NCBI RefSeq assembly: GCF_035046485.1
Contig: NC_085138.1
Location: 48,333,464 to 48,397,463, forward strand
DNA length: 64,000 nucleotides
DNA from: Aedes albopictus
Lineage: Eukaryota > Arthropoda > Insecta > Diptera > Culicidae
Direction: 5' to 3'
The notes beneath the pieces were generated by a model that was not told the origin of the DNA, did not search any database, and saw only the letters and a list, made by a program, of their open reading frames with translations. The translations under genes and the position numbers were made by a program. Below are positions 32,720-44,667 of the stretch, piece by piece; within the stretch, counting starts at the first letter, position 1, and each line of letters begins with the position of its first letter.

Positions 32720-34898
32720 AATAAATCTCCGGTTAAATTGCTGTGGAAGTTCTTGGAAGAATTCTTGAAGGGTGTTTAGGGGGAAGTTCTCAACAAAATT
32801 TTCTAGAGGAATACCTGGAGAAACTCTTTGGGAAACCTTTTGTGGGATTCTTAGAAGAGTTTTTTTTAAGAAACTTTTAGAAGAACTCCTGAAGAAACCC
32901 TGTAATAAAGTACCTAGAGAATTTTCTAAAAGAATTTCAAGATGAATCCGTGGACGCGTTTCTGAGGGAATCCCTGTAAAAATATCTAGATAAACACCTA
33001 GATAGACTTCTAGGAATATGAGTAATAAGTGAAGAAATTTCTGTAGAAATTCCTGAGGACATGATGGAGAAAATTCTGAATTAATTTCTTGAAAAATCCA
33101 AGTAGCAATTCCAGAAAGTATCCTCTGATAAAATCCTGGACCACTATCTGGGGAAATACATGAAGGAGAGCTCGGAGGAGCTTGTGTGACAATCTTTATA
33201 TGAAAGTTATAATGTAAGAATGTTTTGGGGATTTCTGAATGAATTTCTGAAGTAATTTCTGAAGACTTTCCTGCGGGAATTTGCAATAGTATTCCTGTAG
33301 ATATTCCCGAAGAAATATCTGATGGGGTTGTAAAAACTACATGCATGAATTCCTGAAGGAATTTTTAGAAAATTTTCTGAAGAAACCAATGGAAAAATTT
33401 CTAAAAAAAATCTTGAAAGAATTTCAAGATTTGATTTTTTTTAATTTGAAGGAAATCTTGGAGAATTTGCTGAATGTATCAATTGAAGACTTCCTAAAGG
33501 AATTCATGAAAAACTTTTAAAAGGAATTCTTCTAAAAATTTCTGATGAAGTTCTTAAGGGATTATCTGAAGCATGGAATTACTTCCAGACTTTCAACAGG
33601 CGCTTTTCAAAAAAAGCTAGGGTTTCTTCAGATATTTTCTAGAAATTCTTGAGTGTCCACTACCAGGGGGCTCAACAATGAGTCTTTTGGTGTGGGGGAG
33701 AGCGGAGGGTCACTTCTTCTTTATATTAAAAAAATATGAAAAAAAAATAAAAAAAATCCTTTAAGAATATTTTCAGTGATTAATTGAGACAATGCTCCAT
33801 TTTTGTCATCGGAAGATTCTCCAGGAGATCTTCCAGAGATTTCTTCTGAAAATCCTGAAATGATTACTTGTTGATTTCCTTCTACAATTTCTACAAGAAT
33901 TGATCCGGTAATTCTTTGTGCAATTTCTATATAAATTTCCGGGAAAATCACTGCAGGACTATCTTAAAGAATTACTGAAGGAACTCTTGAAGAATTCGCA
34001 GGAGTAATTTACAAAACAAAACTTCGTAATGCAGTATTTTTTGGAGACATTTATGAAATTTCAAATTATAAAACTTTTGAATAAATCTCTTGTTATTATT
34101 CCTGAAGAAATTCTTGGAATACTTAAGAAGTCTCTATTTCTGAAGCGATTTCTGAAAAAAAAAAAAAATCAAAAGTAATCCGTAAAGAACATCCAGAACG
34201 AATTACTATTGAAATTCTTTTAGGCATTCTTGAAATAATTGAAAATATCTGAAGGGATCCCAGCGGAATGAGGAAATTCTAAAGAAATTCCTGGAGAAAC
34301 TCTTTGGGAAACCATTGGAGGATTTCCTGAAACAGTTTATTGTTAAACTTTTGAAAGGACTCCTGCAGAAGTTCAAATTAATATACATGGAGATATTCTT
34401 GAAAAATTGTTAAAGGAATCCGCTGACGTATTTTTGAAGGGATCCCTGTAGAAATATCCAGTAAAAAGCTTAGATTAACTTCTAGGAAGATTTCAGAAAA
34501 ATCTGTTCAGAAATGTGTAATGGAATCCTGTAGAAATACCAGGAAAAAAATTCTGTAGAAATTTCTGTGTGAATTCCTAAAATTATCTGTGTGGAAATTC
34601 CTTGGATGAAATCCTGGATAAATTTCTGGGGAAGAAAACCCCAGAGAAACTCCTGAAGCAGTATTTGTATGAATTTCAGCAGGAATCTCTGGATAAATTG
34701 TTACTCAAAGTTAGAATGCAAGAGTCTCCGGGGGAATTCCAGCTGAATTTTTTTTTTGGATGGATCCCTGAAAAAAATCCTGGAGACATTCCTGCGGGAG
34801 TTTCCAACGCTGTTCTTGCAGAAATTACTGTAAAAATCTGTGGAGAAGTTCGTGAAAAAAATACGTGAATTATTATTTTTTATCTGTATTAACTAGAT

Positions 34899-34985
34899 TT
34901 TGCGAGTTTGTCGGGAGTGGGATTCGATCCCAGGTCCTCGGCGTGATAGTCAAGTGTTCTTACCATCACACCAGGTCCGCTCCAC
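34899..34985 (-). mobile_element. tRNA-like SINE head
   Basis: On the - strand, GACCTGGTGTGATGGTAAGA is followed by a B-box-like GGGATCGAATCCC (34931-34919). The head is tRNA-like but no intact cloverleaf or SINE body follows. It is embedded in degenerate satellite. Confidence 0.6.
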
Positions 34986-36255
34986 AATACTTGAATTAAT
35001 TTCTGATGTAATTTTTAGAATATTTTCTGAAGAAACTTATGGGACAATTTCTGAAGAAAGCCTTAAATGTTTTCAAATGAAAAAATCCCTGGAAAAATGT
35101 TTGAAGGAATCCTTTGAGGATTTTCCAAAAAAAGTCCATGGAAAACATCCCAAAGAAATTCTGGTAATAATTTGTGATGTAGTTCTTTAGTGAAAATCTG
35201 AAGCAAACCGTGGAAAAAATCCTATCGGCATTTCCTAAGATTTTGTGAGGATGTGTCCATTTTAGAATTTCTCAAGGAATCCAATAAATGAATTTCACAA
35301 CAAATCCTTGGGGAATCAAGAATTCCTTGAGATATTTCTTCAGAGATTCCTGTAGAAATTCCTACAATGTTTTTTAATAGCTTCTACGGGTCCGTCTTGG
35401 AATTCAGACATTTCTGCTGGAATTGTTTTTGATATACCACCTGGAATTTATTCAGAAGTTCTTCCAGAAAGTGCACAAAAAATACTGGCAGAAATATTGA
35501 AAGAATCCCAGAAGATATGAAATACAATCCATGGAGGATTATCCGAAAGAGCAGAATTTCTCGATGATATTTTGGAATGATTCCAAAATATCATCCTGTA
35601 ACAGTTTCTGAAATTATCGCTAGAGAAATTCCTGAAAGAATGTTGCAGAAATCACTGCACAAATTGCAAGCAAATGTACTGGTGGAATTCTTGAAGAAAT
35701 CCCTCAACACGTTTCTGAGGGATCCCTGGAGGATTTTCTGAAAGAATCCGTGGAAGAGCTCCTGGAGATACCTCTGCAGGAATTCTTAGAGGAAAATCTT
35801 ATTCAACTCTTATCTTATACATCTTATACACTAAGTACACAAACATCCCTGCAGTATTATCTGAAGGAATTTTGGAAAGAAAATCAGCAGATAGAAAACA
35901 CAAATCCTACAGGAACTCTTCCTTGAAGCAATTTTGAAAGAATGCCTGAAAGAACCCTCTACAGGAAATCATAGAACAATTTCTTGGAAAATTCCTCAAA
36001 AATGGCTGGGCTTTCTGAATGATTCTCTGAAAGAATCTTCGAATTTGTGTGAATAAATCCCCTGGAATTGATGTTTTGAAAAATTCTTTGGATGAATTTT
36101 AGGGAAAACTCACTGCAAAAATTTTTGGGAGAATTTTTTTAGATATCCCCAGACGCATTTCTCGGGAAATCGTAAAGAAAAAATCGTGGAAAAAATTCTT
36201 CAGCAATGTTTAAAGAATAACATGAAGAAACACATACACGAACTCTGAAGAAATC

Positions 36256-38266
36256 TGTAACCGTTCAAGAATATTCACGAGGTTTTTGAAACAAGATGGC
36301 TTAAGCGCCACTCCCGAAACTCGAGAGACCACCTGTCGTTTTGACTTTGCCCGACTTTGAAGACTTTTCCCTCAGGGGACTCGTGAACGGCTTCACTATT
36401 ATCCAACGAACCCGGAAATACGCCACCTTACCCTGCCCACTTACGATGGAGAAAACCCCGACCTAAGCTCTTTCGATTCGTACGCTTGGGATGGAAGGTG
36501 GAAGTTTAGAGGGTCAATTTACCTCAATCGTAACGATATAAATTACTGTGAAAAAGATGAATTTCAGTTCAACTATTCAAAACGGATTTATTCTAAAATT
36601 GCTAACTTGAATTCATAAATTATTTTGAACAAACTGATTCGGGTTGGACCTTTTATTTACAAACGTTTACGGGTTGGGAAAAATGGAAACAATCATGGCC
36701 ATGAAACAAGGTTTCCACGTACCTGCGCAGGTTTTGTTACCCTGAAGCGTTGTCTCGATGTCTTCCGACGACGAACGTTTCCGGCCCTTGCCGGAGCTGG
36801 ACGAGGGATGTCTGTTGTTGCGTTCGATCCCTGTAGCAATGGCGATGACGTTGCTTGGCCGCTGACGCTGTAGTGATGGCGGCAGCGATGGACACTAGAG
36901 CTCGGGAGTATGGCCGAAATATCGGTGCGGAGGAGGTGGAGGCTGGACGGAAGGCTTCCGATTTATCGATTCCTCGAGAGCTTTCGCTGCGACGGATTGT
37001 CGAGCTTCCCGGGTTATAACCGTCTCCTCGGGACAAAGAGCCAACGTACCCTTCGTACGGCTTCTCCTTGTGGGTTCCACCGTACGCGATGAAATGAAAC
37101 CCCTCGCCTTCGGATAAGGTCCGGTCCCACGCACGACACTTGGCTACGTACGTGGACCGTGCTCTCGGTACTCTGTCCACCTGGGGGTTGTAGCGTGAGG
37201 TAGACTTTGACGACGGCTATTGGCGACCGCCGGAGAACTTCGTTCGTGATCTAACGAACTTCACCTCGCTCCGTTTAGCTACCTCGAAAGGCGGGCCTTT
37301 GCGGATTCCCGAGCTCAAGAATGTCTGTCCGAGTACCTCGGACGAGAAGGGCGCCAGGGACGCCTCGGGTAACCCCTAATTGACTCCGCTTGTCACACTA
37401 ATTCGCTGATTCCAGCCCGTACAATAAAAAGCGCCTTGGCGCTGGAAATAGTCCAACGCGAACAGTATCAATTAATCACTAGTCAAAAATTGCTTAAAAC
37501 ACTATATTTACCTTTTTATGTACAAATCCACACTAAGTGTAGAAGAAACGCAGAATAACCACGGTCTCACCGACCGGAAAAACACGTACAATTTTACTAA
37601 ATTAACACAAAGATACAAAAAAACCGTTTTAAACACTTCAAACGAATTCACTTTTCTACCTAAAATTACCTTCGGTACGCAAACGAAGGGCACAAACTAA
37701 TCAAAAAGTACTTCACTTTTCGAAACTTAAAAACCGCGATTACTTCCACACACCAGCCTTATGATGAACGAAATGATCGAGCTTTGGTCAATTTCCCCTT
37801 AAATAAACTTCTTAAACAATCCTCTATTATTCGAATAATCGCGCCAACGAAGAATTCGAATGGCGATCTAAATTATTGGCGCATTCCTAGGTTCGTCAAG
37901 ATGGTTTACAAGAGTTATGTATATTTAGGAGCCATCACTGCACTCACTACGTCATTTTTATAGCAGCTGGTTTAGCCGAGACACAAACCAACATACACGT
38001 ATAGCTCTAGTTTCTAATTCAAACGAGCAAAGTCAAGACGAATTTGAATGTCGAATCTAATCTAAACAATTTAAATTATAGCGATAATTATTTTATGGCA
38101 TATTTCTGTAAATGAATTCAAAGCGTGATTTTACTTAAAAAGAGAAAAACGTCAAAGCGTTTTTCAATGCAGTTCATTAATTACTGAAACAAAATATTTA
38201 CCAAAACTAACCCTAAAACAAAAACAATTTTGCTTAAAAAAAAATAAAAAACGTCAAAACGTTACA
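36256..38266 (-). repeat. 3' LTR of the young Gypsy element
   Basis: 2,011 bp, essentially identical to 44668-46677. Differences seen are GTACTT/CTACTT near 37710, CCTC/CCCC near 37813, a G/A near 38186 and one A-run length change. It contains a GC-rich central part with a 147-codon - strand frame (36737-37180) present in both LTRs; I see no domain in it. Confidence 0.96.
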
Positions 38267-39735
38267 TCACACCACCCAGTTTTATGAAAATTTGATCAGA
38301 AAACTGATCAAATTTTCATAACTCAAAAATAAAAAAAAATATCTCCGTAAACGAGGAAAAAAAATAAACATTCTTCAGCAGTTTCATCAGCTAAATCAAA
38401 ACACAATTGCATGGTTTATTTTTCGTTGATAGAAATAGTGCTTGTGCAAAGCAGAACTAACGACTAGCTAACGAACGCTGTTCGTCTCCATCTCTAGTCA
38501 TTCACAACTCACCGCGGTTGATCGCTACATCAAACATTCATTGACACCTCCGCAATCAACCTGCAACATAAACGGAATAGACAGATTCATCAGAATAAAA
38601 CACTTTCTGACCTTATCTCTGTCCCTTCTATTACAACTCCGTTAAACAACGGAAATAAAACAAATCATTTACATCAGAAACTTTTCTGACGACAAAATTT
38701 GTTTTGCAACGCATTACACAACCCTATTTTTATCAGTTCGAAAAAAAAATACCCATGCAGCATAAACCAACTGACAGCATACCTAAAACATCGCACTGTC
38801 AACGCGCGACGCGCGAAACATCGCACTGTCATCTGTCAACTGACGGAATGGAGCGAAACCGAAACGGAAACGACTGCGAATCAATGTTTACTTTTACCCC
38901 GAACGGTTCGGTCAAAACGCGGCGCGAGTGAGAAAAAAAAAAGTGAAAAATGCACTTTAACACGCCGGAATTATTGAACGGGGGGAGTATTCGATAAATA
39001 TTCCCCCTTTTCATTTGAATTAAGTGCTTTTTGTGTTCTTTCAGGTTTTCAGCGAGGGATTTTCATACGCACCACGGCAACCGGACAAGACGCAACAACA
39101 GGGCGCATCCCGGTGCCCATTTCGACGTGCTGCCCCGGAACGTGTCCACAGCAACCACAAACGAAGAAACAAAACGCCCCCGGAACAACCCACCGAGCAA
39201 CCGAATCGCCTGAAAAACGCCCCCGGAGTCCTGGTACGGAACGCGACGGACCCAGAAAACATCCTGCGAGTGCGAGTGTGTCGTCATAACCTCAAATGCG
39301 AGGCATTCCCGAGGAGTGTACCCAGGTAGTGCGAGACGTGGATGTCGCGATGCAACATCCCGTGTTCCCACTCTCGCACTCCTGTTTTGGTACCAGACGC
39401 GGCCCGAATACACGACGACGACGACGACCCTTCCCTCGTGTGACACCGACGGCGACCCCCATCGTATGACGACAACCAACGAGCTGCCGATCATCGGGAT
39501 TCTTCAATTATAAAACCGTGAGTAGGTAGATAAGATAATTTTAAGTACTAAACACTAACATAGAGTTTAAGTAGCTTTGAACTATTGTCAGGCTAGGTCA
39601 TTTTGTAAACTAATATTAGATTTAGTTCTTTGCGCTAACTTCCATCATTTTTGATGTGTTTTGTTGGTGTGAAACGACAGTTTCACATGGTACATTTTCC
39701 AATTGGAAAATGTCATAGCTTGTTTACTCAATATA
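38267..39735. other. Non-coding internal region between pol and 3' LTR
   Basis: No env-like gene is visible. It contains a perfect hairpin (17-bp arms, 38283-38320) and a GC-rich half (38780-39500). On the + strand it shows features resembling a promoter and exon: a CTGTCATCTGTCAACTGACG stretch, a pyrimidine tract ending TGTTCTTTCAG at 39044, and GTGAGT after 39515. On the - strand a purine run (GAAAAGGGGGAAT, near 39000) resembles a polypurine tract but is far from the LTR. The function is unknown. Confidence 0.5.
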
Positions 39736-40719
39736 CTAAAATTTCTTTAAAAAATTGGCATGAAATATGCCTAATGGATTACCATTCAGGTCTTCCAATT
39801 CATAACTATCTCCTAGTACTTTTTTTACTATTGCGGGCACAAATTTGGCCCCTAATTTTGCGCAATAGCCTTTGGCTTTATCAGATAGTAGTGTGTTGCG
39901 TTTAAGTAGCTTCTCTCCTATTTCGTAAGTTGGTGCGTTCTTATTTGATCTTAAATTGTAATATTTACATTGCTTTTGATAAGCCTCTACTAAGTTCTTA
40001 CGGACTTGTTGAAACAACTCCTCCTTTTCGTCAATTGTCATATTATTGTCCTTACTTTTATCATTAGTAACCCTCATTTTCTCATACTCCTTCCCATTTG
40101 ACACTTGATTCCTTCCAAATGTAAGAAAATACGGTGTGTATTTTGTTGATTCGTGGACTGAAGTACGAATCGCGTTGGCAATTTGCTGTATGTTATCTGA
40201 CCAATTGCGGTGATTACCTTTAATAGTTGCCCTTATGGCAGTTGTAATCACTCTATTCACCCTTTCGGTGTTGTTCACCTGTGGGTGGTATGATGGAGTC
40301 AGCCAATGCTTTACTCCATAATGTTGTAATAGGGCACCAAACTCTTTCGACGTGAATTGAGTGCCGTTATCGGTCAGGATCATTTCAGGCACACCAAACA
40401 ATAAGAATACAGCCTGTTCTAAAAATTGCACCAAAGTAGTAGCGGTCGCTTGACGAAATGGTTGAACTAAAACAAATTTAGTGAAAACATCTGTCAGAAC
40501 TAACAAACAAGTGTTTCTACCCTTGCCAGACGGCGGAAATGGCCCAACATAATCCAAAGTGATTAGTTGCCAAGGATAATCACAAAATTTCTTTTGTGAT
40601 CCCATGGGTGGGGTAGGATTAACATTTGTTGCTTTTGATGTTTTGCATGGCACACAAGACCTGCAATACGCTTTTGTATCCGTGGCCATTCTCGGCCAAT
40701 AAAATTTTTCTTTGGTCAA
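39736..40719 (-). pseudogene. pol 3' part: integrase (5'-truncated)
   Basis: An open frame of 327 codons. It begins within the zinc-binding region (YCRSCVPC present, the two His lost at the breakpoint). It continues through the catalytic core with the first Asp (LDYVGPF), second Asp (LTDNGTQF) and Glu (NTERVNRV), and ends in a C-terminal domain (FVPAIVKKVLGDSYELED). The DDE triad is intact. It has lost its connection to upstream pol because of the LTR patch at 40710-40951. The listed start is only the first Met-type codon after the break. Confidence 0.92.
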
Positions 40720-40951
40720 TTTCCCTTTAAATAAACTTCTTAAACAATCCCCTATTATTCGAATAATCGCGCCAACGAAGAATTCGAATGGCGATCTAAA
40801 TTATTGGCGCATTCCTAGGTTCGTCAAGATGGTTTACAAGAGTTATGTATATTTAGGAGCCATCACTGCACTCACTACGTCATTTTTATAGCAGCTGGTT
40901 TAGCCGAGACACAAACCAACATACACGTATAGCTCTAGTTTCTAATTCAAA
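40710..40951 (-). repeat. LTR-derived patch inside pol
   Basis: 242 bp matching LTR positions 37782-38023 (and the equivalent in the other LTR) in the same orientation. The left junction lies in shared bases CTTTGGTCAATTT and the right in ATTCAAA. It replaces the RT C-terminal half, RNase H and the first part of the integrase zinc region, and it supplies the TGA (40947-40949) that ends the RT frame. Confidence 0.93.
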
Positions 40952-42236
40952 AGGTCTCGCTAATAATTATTATATCATCGAGATATATGAATACTTTTGG
41001 CTCTAAGTCAAATCCAATGGCTCGATTCATCAGTCTCGTCATTGTAAACGGGGCATTTTTGAGACCGAATGGCACAACTTTGAATCTGAACAGACCTTTC
41101 GGAGTCCGAAAGGCTGTAAAATTTCGCGAATTTTCCTTTAGAGGTATTTGAAAATATGCGTCTTTCAAATCCACTACGCTAAAGAACTTGGCCTTCTGCA
41201 GGCGATGAAAAATCTCCGACATGTTACGCATAGGGTATGCGTCCTTCTTGGTGATCGTATTCACCCTCCGTGAATCAAGACAGACTCGTATTTTACCGTT
41301 TGCCTTCTTCACGGGTACTAAAGGATTCGAAAACTCTGTGACACATTCCTCAATGACATCTAATTCCTTCCAACGCTCAAGTTCTTTTTCAATTTTTTCC
41401 CATATATGTGGTGAATATCGATACATTGGCATTTCTCTCATCTTAGCTCCCTCTATCACTTCGATTTCATGTTCAATCAGCGAAGTTTTACCTAGTCGTC
41501 CTTGACTGGTGCAATCAAAACCACAAAGCACTTCCTGCAACTGAGTCCTTTGCTCTGGGGTTAGTTCATGCTCTGTCTCAATATTGTCAATAGCTTCTTG
41601 TGGATTCTGAGGCAACTCTAAGGTAGGAATATCCAATGTTTCGTCTTCCTCCGGTTGAGGCAACAAGGTGGGGTGCTCTTCTTCTGAAGATTTCATCAAA
41701 TGAATGGAAAATTTTATTGGTTCTAACTCCGTTGCGAACTCTTCTTCAATTCTAAGATGATTGATCACAGGTCTCTCCTGAAGTTCCGAAGTCCACGTGA
41801 GTTCCAACTCTTCAATACGATTTTTAGAAGTAATCATTGGCCGAATTTGAAAGGCCTTCCAAAAATTCATGCCTAAAATCAGTGGTTTTTTAATCTCTGG
41901 TACAATAAGCGTTGGAACCACTCTCGTTTCAGTACCTAGTGTGTAAGGCACATTAACATAGCCTAGACATGTATGTTCTGTGTCATCGGCTGTACAAATC
42001 CTAACATTACATTTCAATATCTTGAAGCCGTGAGATTTCACAACATCAAGAGCGCTCATAACACTGAACCCTGCACCAGAATCCAATAAAGCTATGACTT
42101 CAGTTCCTAATATATTTACTCTAATGTGCGGACATGAACTAGGATTAATCCTTATTTCCAGAACAGAACTTTCAATTTGGCCTAATTCAGCTTCGGGAAT
42201 TCGTTCAGACGGCGAGATGCTTGGATTCCCCTTCAA
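40947..42236 (-). pseudogene. pol 5' part: protease and truncated RT
   Basis: Starts with a retroviral-type aspartic protease (LLDSGAGFSVM, near 42095-42063 on the - strand). An acidic linker follows, then RT fingers and palm: PLVPVKKANGKIRVCLDSRR, FSVVDLKDAYFQIPL, VPFGLKNAPFTM and the catalytic YLDD. The frame stops eight codons after YLDD at the LTR patch, so thumb, connection and RNase H are absent. The frame is open upstream of 42236 and overlaps the gag end in the -1 frame, consistent with gag-pol frameshifting. On its own the product should not be a working polymerase. Confidence 0.93.
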
Positions 42237-42247
42237 ACATCCCGCAA

Positions 42248-44272
42248 TTAGTTTGTTGAATTAAAATTTCGTTCTTTTCGCTGATTTAACGAAGAATGAT
42301 CTCTATCGCAATTTCTGGCGGTTTTCCCTAAGTTTCCGCAGACATAACAAAATAATTGTTTCGGTTCCCTACATTCTCTAAAAATATGACCGACTTTCCT
42401 ACAGTTCCAACATAATACAGACGAACTCCGTCTTAAATTTCTCTGTTGTGGGAAACTATCGATTGCTACCGATGGTTTCTGTTGATCCGAAGATTTTTGG
42501 GCAGGCTTAGATGAAGTCACGGGTTTTATGCTCCTTTGATTAGGCTTCAGTGTGTTTACTGGCACTTCATCTGGGCTCGAATAATCACTTTCGATTTCCA
42601 GATGATGAAGTTCGTTCCTATTACCCTGATTAGGCCTGTAAAAAGTTGGGTCATTTGCATCAATTTTATGATTGATATCGATTAGATCATCCAAATGGTC
42701 GATATCCAAAACTGAAAGTTTTGAGCGATAATGGGGACGCATGTTCTCCCATATTAACTCAAATAACGTTCTTGAAGAGAAGGGTTGCTGCAAGCATTGA
42801 TTAAGTTTTTCAACTTCCGTCACATATGCTATGAAAGTCTCCCCCTTTCTTTGTTTCAATTCCCTTATCTGAGCTCTAATTCCTCGATCTCTATTTGGAT
42901 TCCCATATCTGAAACGAATTTCATTTTCAAACCTTTTCCAACTGGTGAGACGTTCCTCTCTAGTAAACCACCAGTCATACGCTTCCCCTTTCAATCTACG
43001 GTGTATATTCATTAGTAATTCCTCCTTGGAAACCCCTTCATGTCGCGCTAATTTCTGGATTCGATTAAGAAAGTCTTCAACCTGAATGGATCTGCTATCG
43101 CCTGAGAAATTCAGATCCCAGTTTTCAACTCTCGACTTTCTGTACTGCCTTCTATTAAAATCCGATTCGGCAGAAGACGGGGATCTTCTACTATTTCTAC
43201 TATGACGATGATCTCTTCTGTTCTTCTGCATCTCTAGTCTACTTTTCCTGTAACAATCGCTATCGTCCTCTGAGTCACTCTGTGCATACCTTCTTAGCCG
43301 ATCCTTCGATCTCCTATTCTTAGGTCTTTCCGCGCTACTCTCAGAACTATACCGTTTGTGTCGCCTGTCTTCCCCTTTACTAGCTCTTCCTCTGCTAAAT
43401 CGATCTTCTCTTTCTTGACTTACATTTCTTCGTGACCATCGGCTCTTATCGCACTCCGGCGGCCGTCTGTCACTCTCGCCTCTACCCTGTTTTCCTAATT
43501 TTTGAAGTGATTTTCGGTTCTTATTGCACTCCGGCGACCGTCTATCACTGCTTTCACTAGATTCCCTATACCTTGAACGAGATTTATGACTCTTATTACT
43601 CTTCGGTGGCCTTTCATCTACGTTCTGTATCTCACCGCATTTAGTTTTGGCCTCATCATACAACTTGTCCTGTTTCCACAGTATAAATTCTTTCCATTCC
43701 TTTTCTAACTCTTTTTGCTTTTCTAAAGCTCTGGCATCTTCCTTTCCTGTATCTTCATCTCCATTTTCATCTCCCTCTTTATCTTGACTGTTTATACTAC
43801 TGCCTACCTTACTTCCAGATCCTCTTAGATGTTTCTCCGGAATAATCGGATCTTTGATCGTCTCATCTGCCTCCATAAAGATTTTCTGTTCAAAAGATTT
43901 TAAAATTTGCTCCGCCTGTCTACAAACCTCAATTTGCTCCCTAGCATCTTCCTCGTCCTCGACGACTGCACTATGAGCGCGGATCAGGCAATGTCGTAGC
44001 CTCGAAACTAACGCCCGATCAAACTTCCTATTCAATTCTAAAGATATTGCCTCAACCTTTCCATTGATATTAACGACTTCCTCCTTAAACAAATGCTTTC
44101 CTTTTCTTCCAACTCTTTCTACCTTCTCCTCTTTCATCAACCGACGCAAAAACCTTTGTTTATCTTCTAAAGTTTCCCTACGGTCTACTATCTGTCCTCG
44201 AAGTTTTAATTCAAAATCAACCTCGTCCGCCAGTAGATGTTCGGCTTCTGGTAATATATACGGACCACTCAT
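42248..44272 (-). CDS. gag: gag of the young Gypsy element
   Basis: An intact 674-codon frame starting at an ATG in good context (TTCAAAATG, 44272); the frame is open 14 codons further up to another ATG at 44314. In order there is a charged N-terminal part, an Arg/Ser-rich region with repeated SDRRSPEC/SDRRPPEC-like units, and a Gag core (YDWWFTREERLTSWKRFENE, QRKGETFIAYVTEVEKL). Two zinc knuckles lie near the C-terminus: the first is canonical (CWNCRKVGHIFREC), the second (CYVCGNLGKTARNC) has Lys where His is expected. Gag forms the cytoplasmic particle that packages element RNA. The gene is complete, so this copy may still supply or use particles. Confidence 0.93.
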   Translation of the reverse strand: MSGPYILPEAEHLLADEVDFELKLRGQIVDRRETLEDKQRFLRRLMKEEKVERVGRKGKHLFKEEVVNINGKVEAISLELNRKFDRALVSRLRHCLIRAHSAVVEDEEDAREQIEVCRQAEQILKSFEQKIFMEADETIKDPIIPEKHLRGSGSKVGSSINSQDKEGDENGDEDTGKEDARALEKQKELEKEWKEFILWKQDKLYDEAKTKCGEIQNVDERPPKSNKSHKSRSRYRESSESSDRRSPECNKNRKSLQKLGKQGRGESDRRPPECDKSRWSRRNVSQEREDRFSRGRASKGEDRRHKRYSSESSAERPKNRRSKDRLRRYAQSDSEDDSDCYRKSRLEMQKNRRDHRHSRNSRRSPSSAESDFNRRQYRKSRVENWDLNFSGDSRSIQVEDFLNRIQKLARHEGVSKEELLMNIHRRLKGEAYDWWFTREERLTSWKRFENEIRFRYGNPNRDRGIRAQIRELKQRKGETFIAYVTEVEKLNQCLQQPFSSRTLFELIWENMRPHYRSKLSVLDIDHLDDLIDINHKIDANDPTFYRPNQGNRNELHHLEIESDYSSPDEVPVNTLKPNQRSIKPVTSSKPAQKSSDQQKPSVAIDSFPQQRNLRRSSSVLCWNCRKVGHIFRECREPKQLFCYVCGNLGKTARNCDRDHSSLNQRKERNFNSTN

Positions 44273-44652
44273 TTTGAAGCTTTCCCAAAATAGAACCCAA
44301 ATAAAATAAAACACAAATTCAAATATTCAATTCAAGATCAATCAATTATCCGCACCACTTCTAATTCAAAACTCCGTCGTAGAATACCAAATTCAATTCA
44401 ACCTAACCTAACAAATTCAAATCACTTATACTCTAAAATAAACAAGAAAAAAAACCTAACCTAAAACCCGTTCACCATAAAATTCAAAATCCAATTAACT
44501 ATAAAATTCAATATCGCTTAAATCAAAGAACCTAACCTACAAAATTCAAGTGAAAACAAACCGGAAATAATAATCAAAAATTCAAATATTAAGCTGCAAA
44601 TTTATGTTTCAATTCAATTGATGTAACTGCTAAAAAAATTCGTAATACTTTG

Positions 44653-44665
44653 ACGTTGGGCGCCA
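44653..44665 (-). promoter_or_regulatory. Primer-binding site, tRNA-Lys type
   Basis: On the - strand TGGCGCCCAACGT starts two bases after the 5' LTR end. It is complementary to the 3' end of eukaryotic tRNA-Lys(CUU) including CCA; the match stops after 13 bases. It sets the element's orientation and minus-strand DNA start. Confidence 0.85.
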
Positions 44666-44667
44666 AA

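Larger units (their letters stand above)
32060..36255. repeat. Degenerate repeat, block 6, mostly reversed orientation
   Basis: Up to about 32340 and again at about 33780-33960 the units read as in block 1. Elsewhere they are reversed (CTGAAGAAATTCCTGGAGAA). Frames of up to 235 codons on the - strand are satellite translations. A tRNA-like head lies at 34899-34985 and a short perfect hairpin (15-bp arms) at 35563-35595. Confidence 0.82.

Noticed and set aside
32639..33346. 235-codon frame on the - strand
   Set aside because: Composition and periodicity follow the degenerate AATTCCTCCAGG repeat; no domain or splice signals.
39063..39494. 143-codon - strand frame as an env gene
   Set aside because: No signal peptide, transmembrane segment or Cys pattern of an envelope protein; frames are open on several strands because of high G+C.
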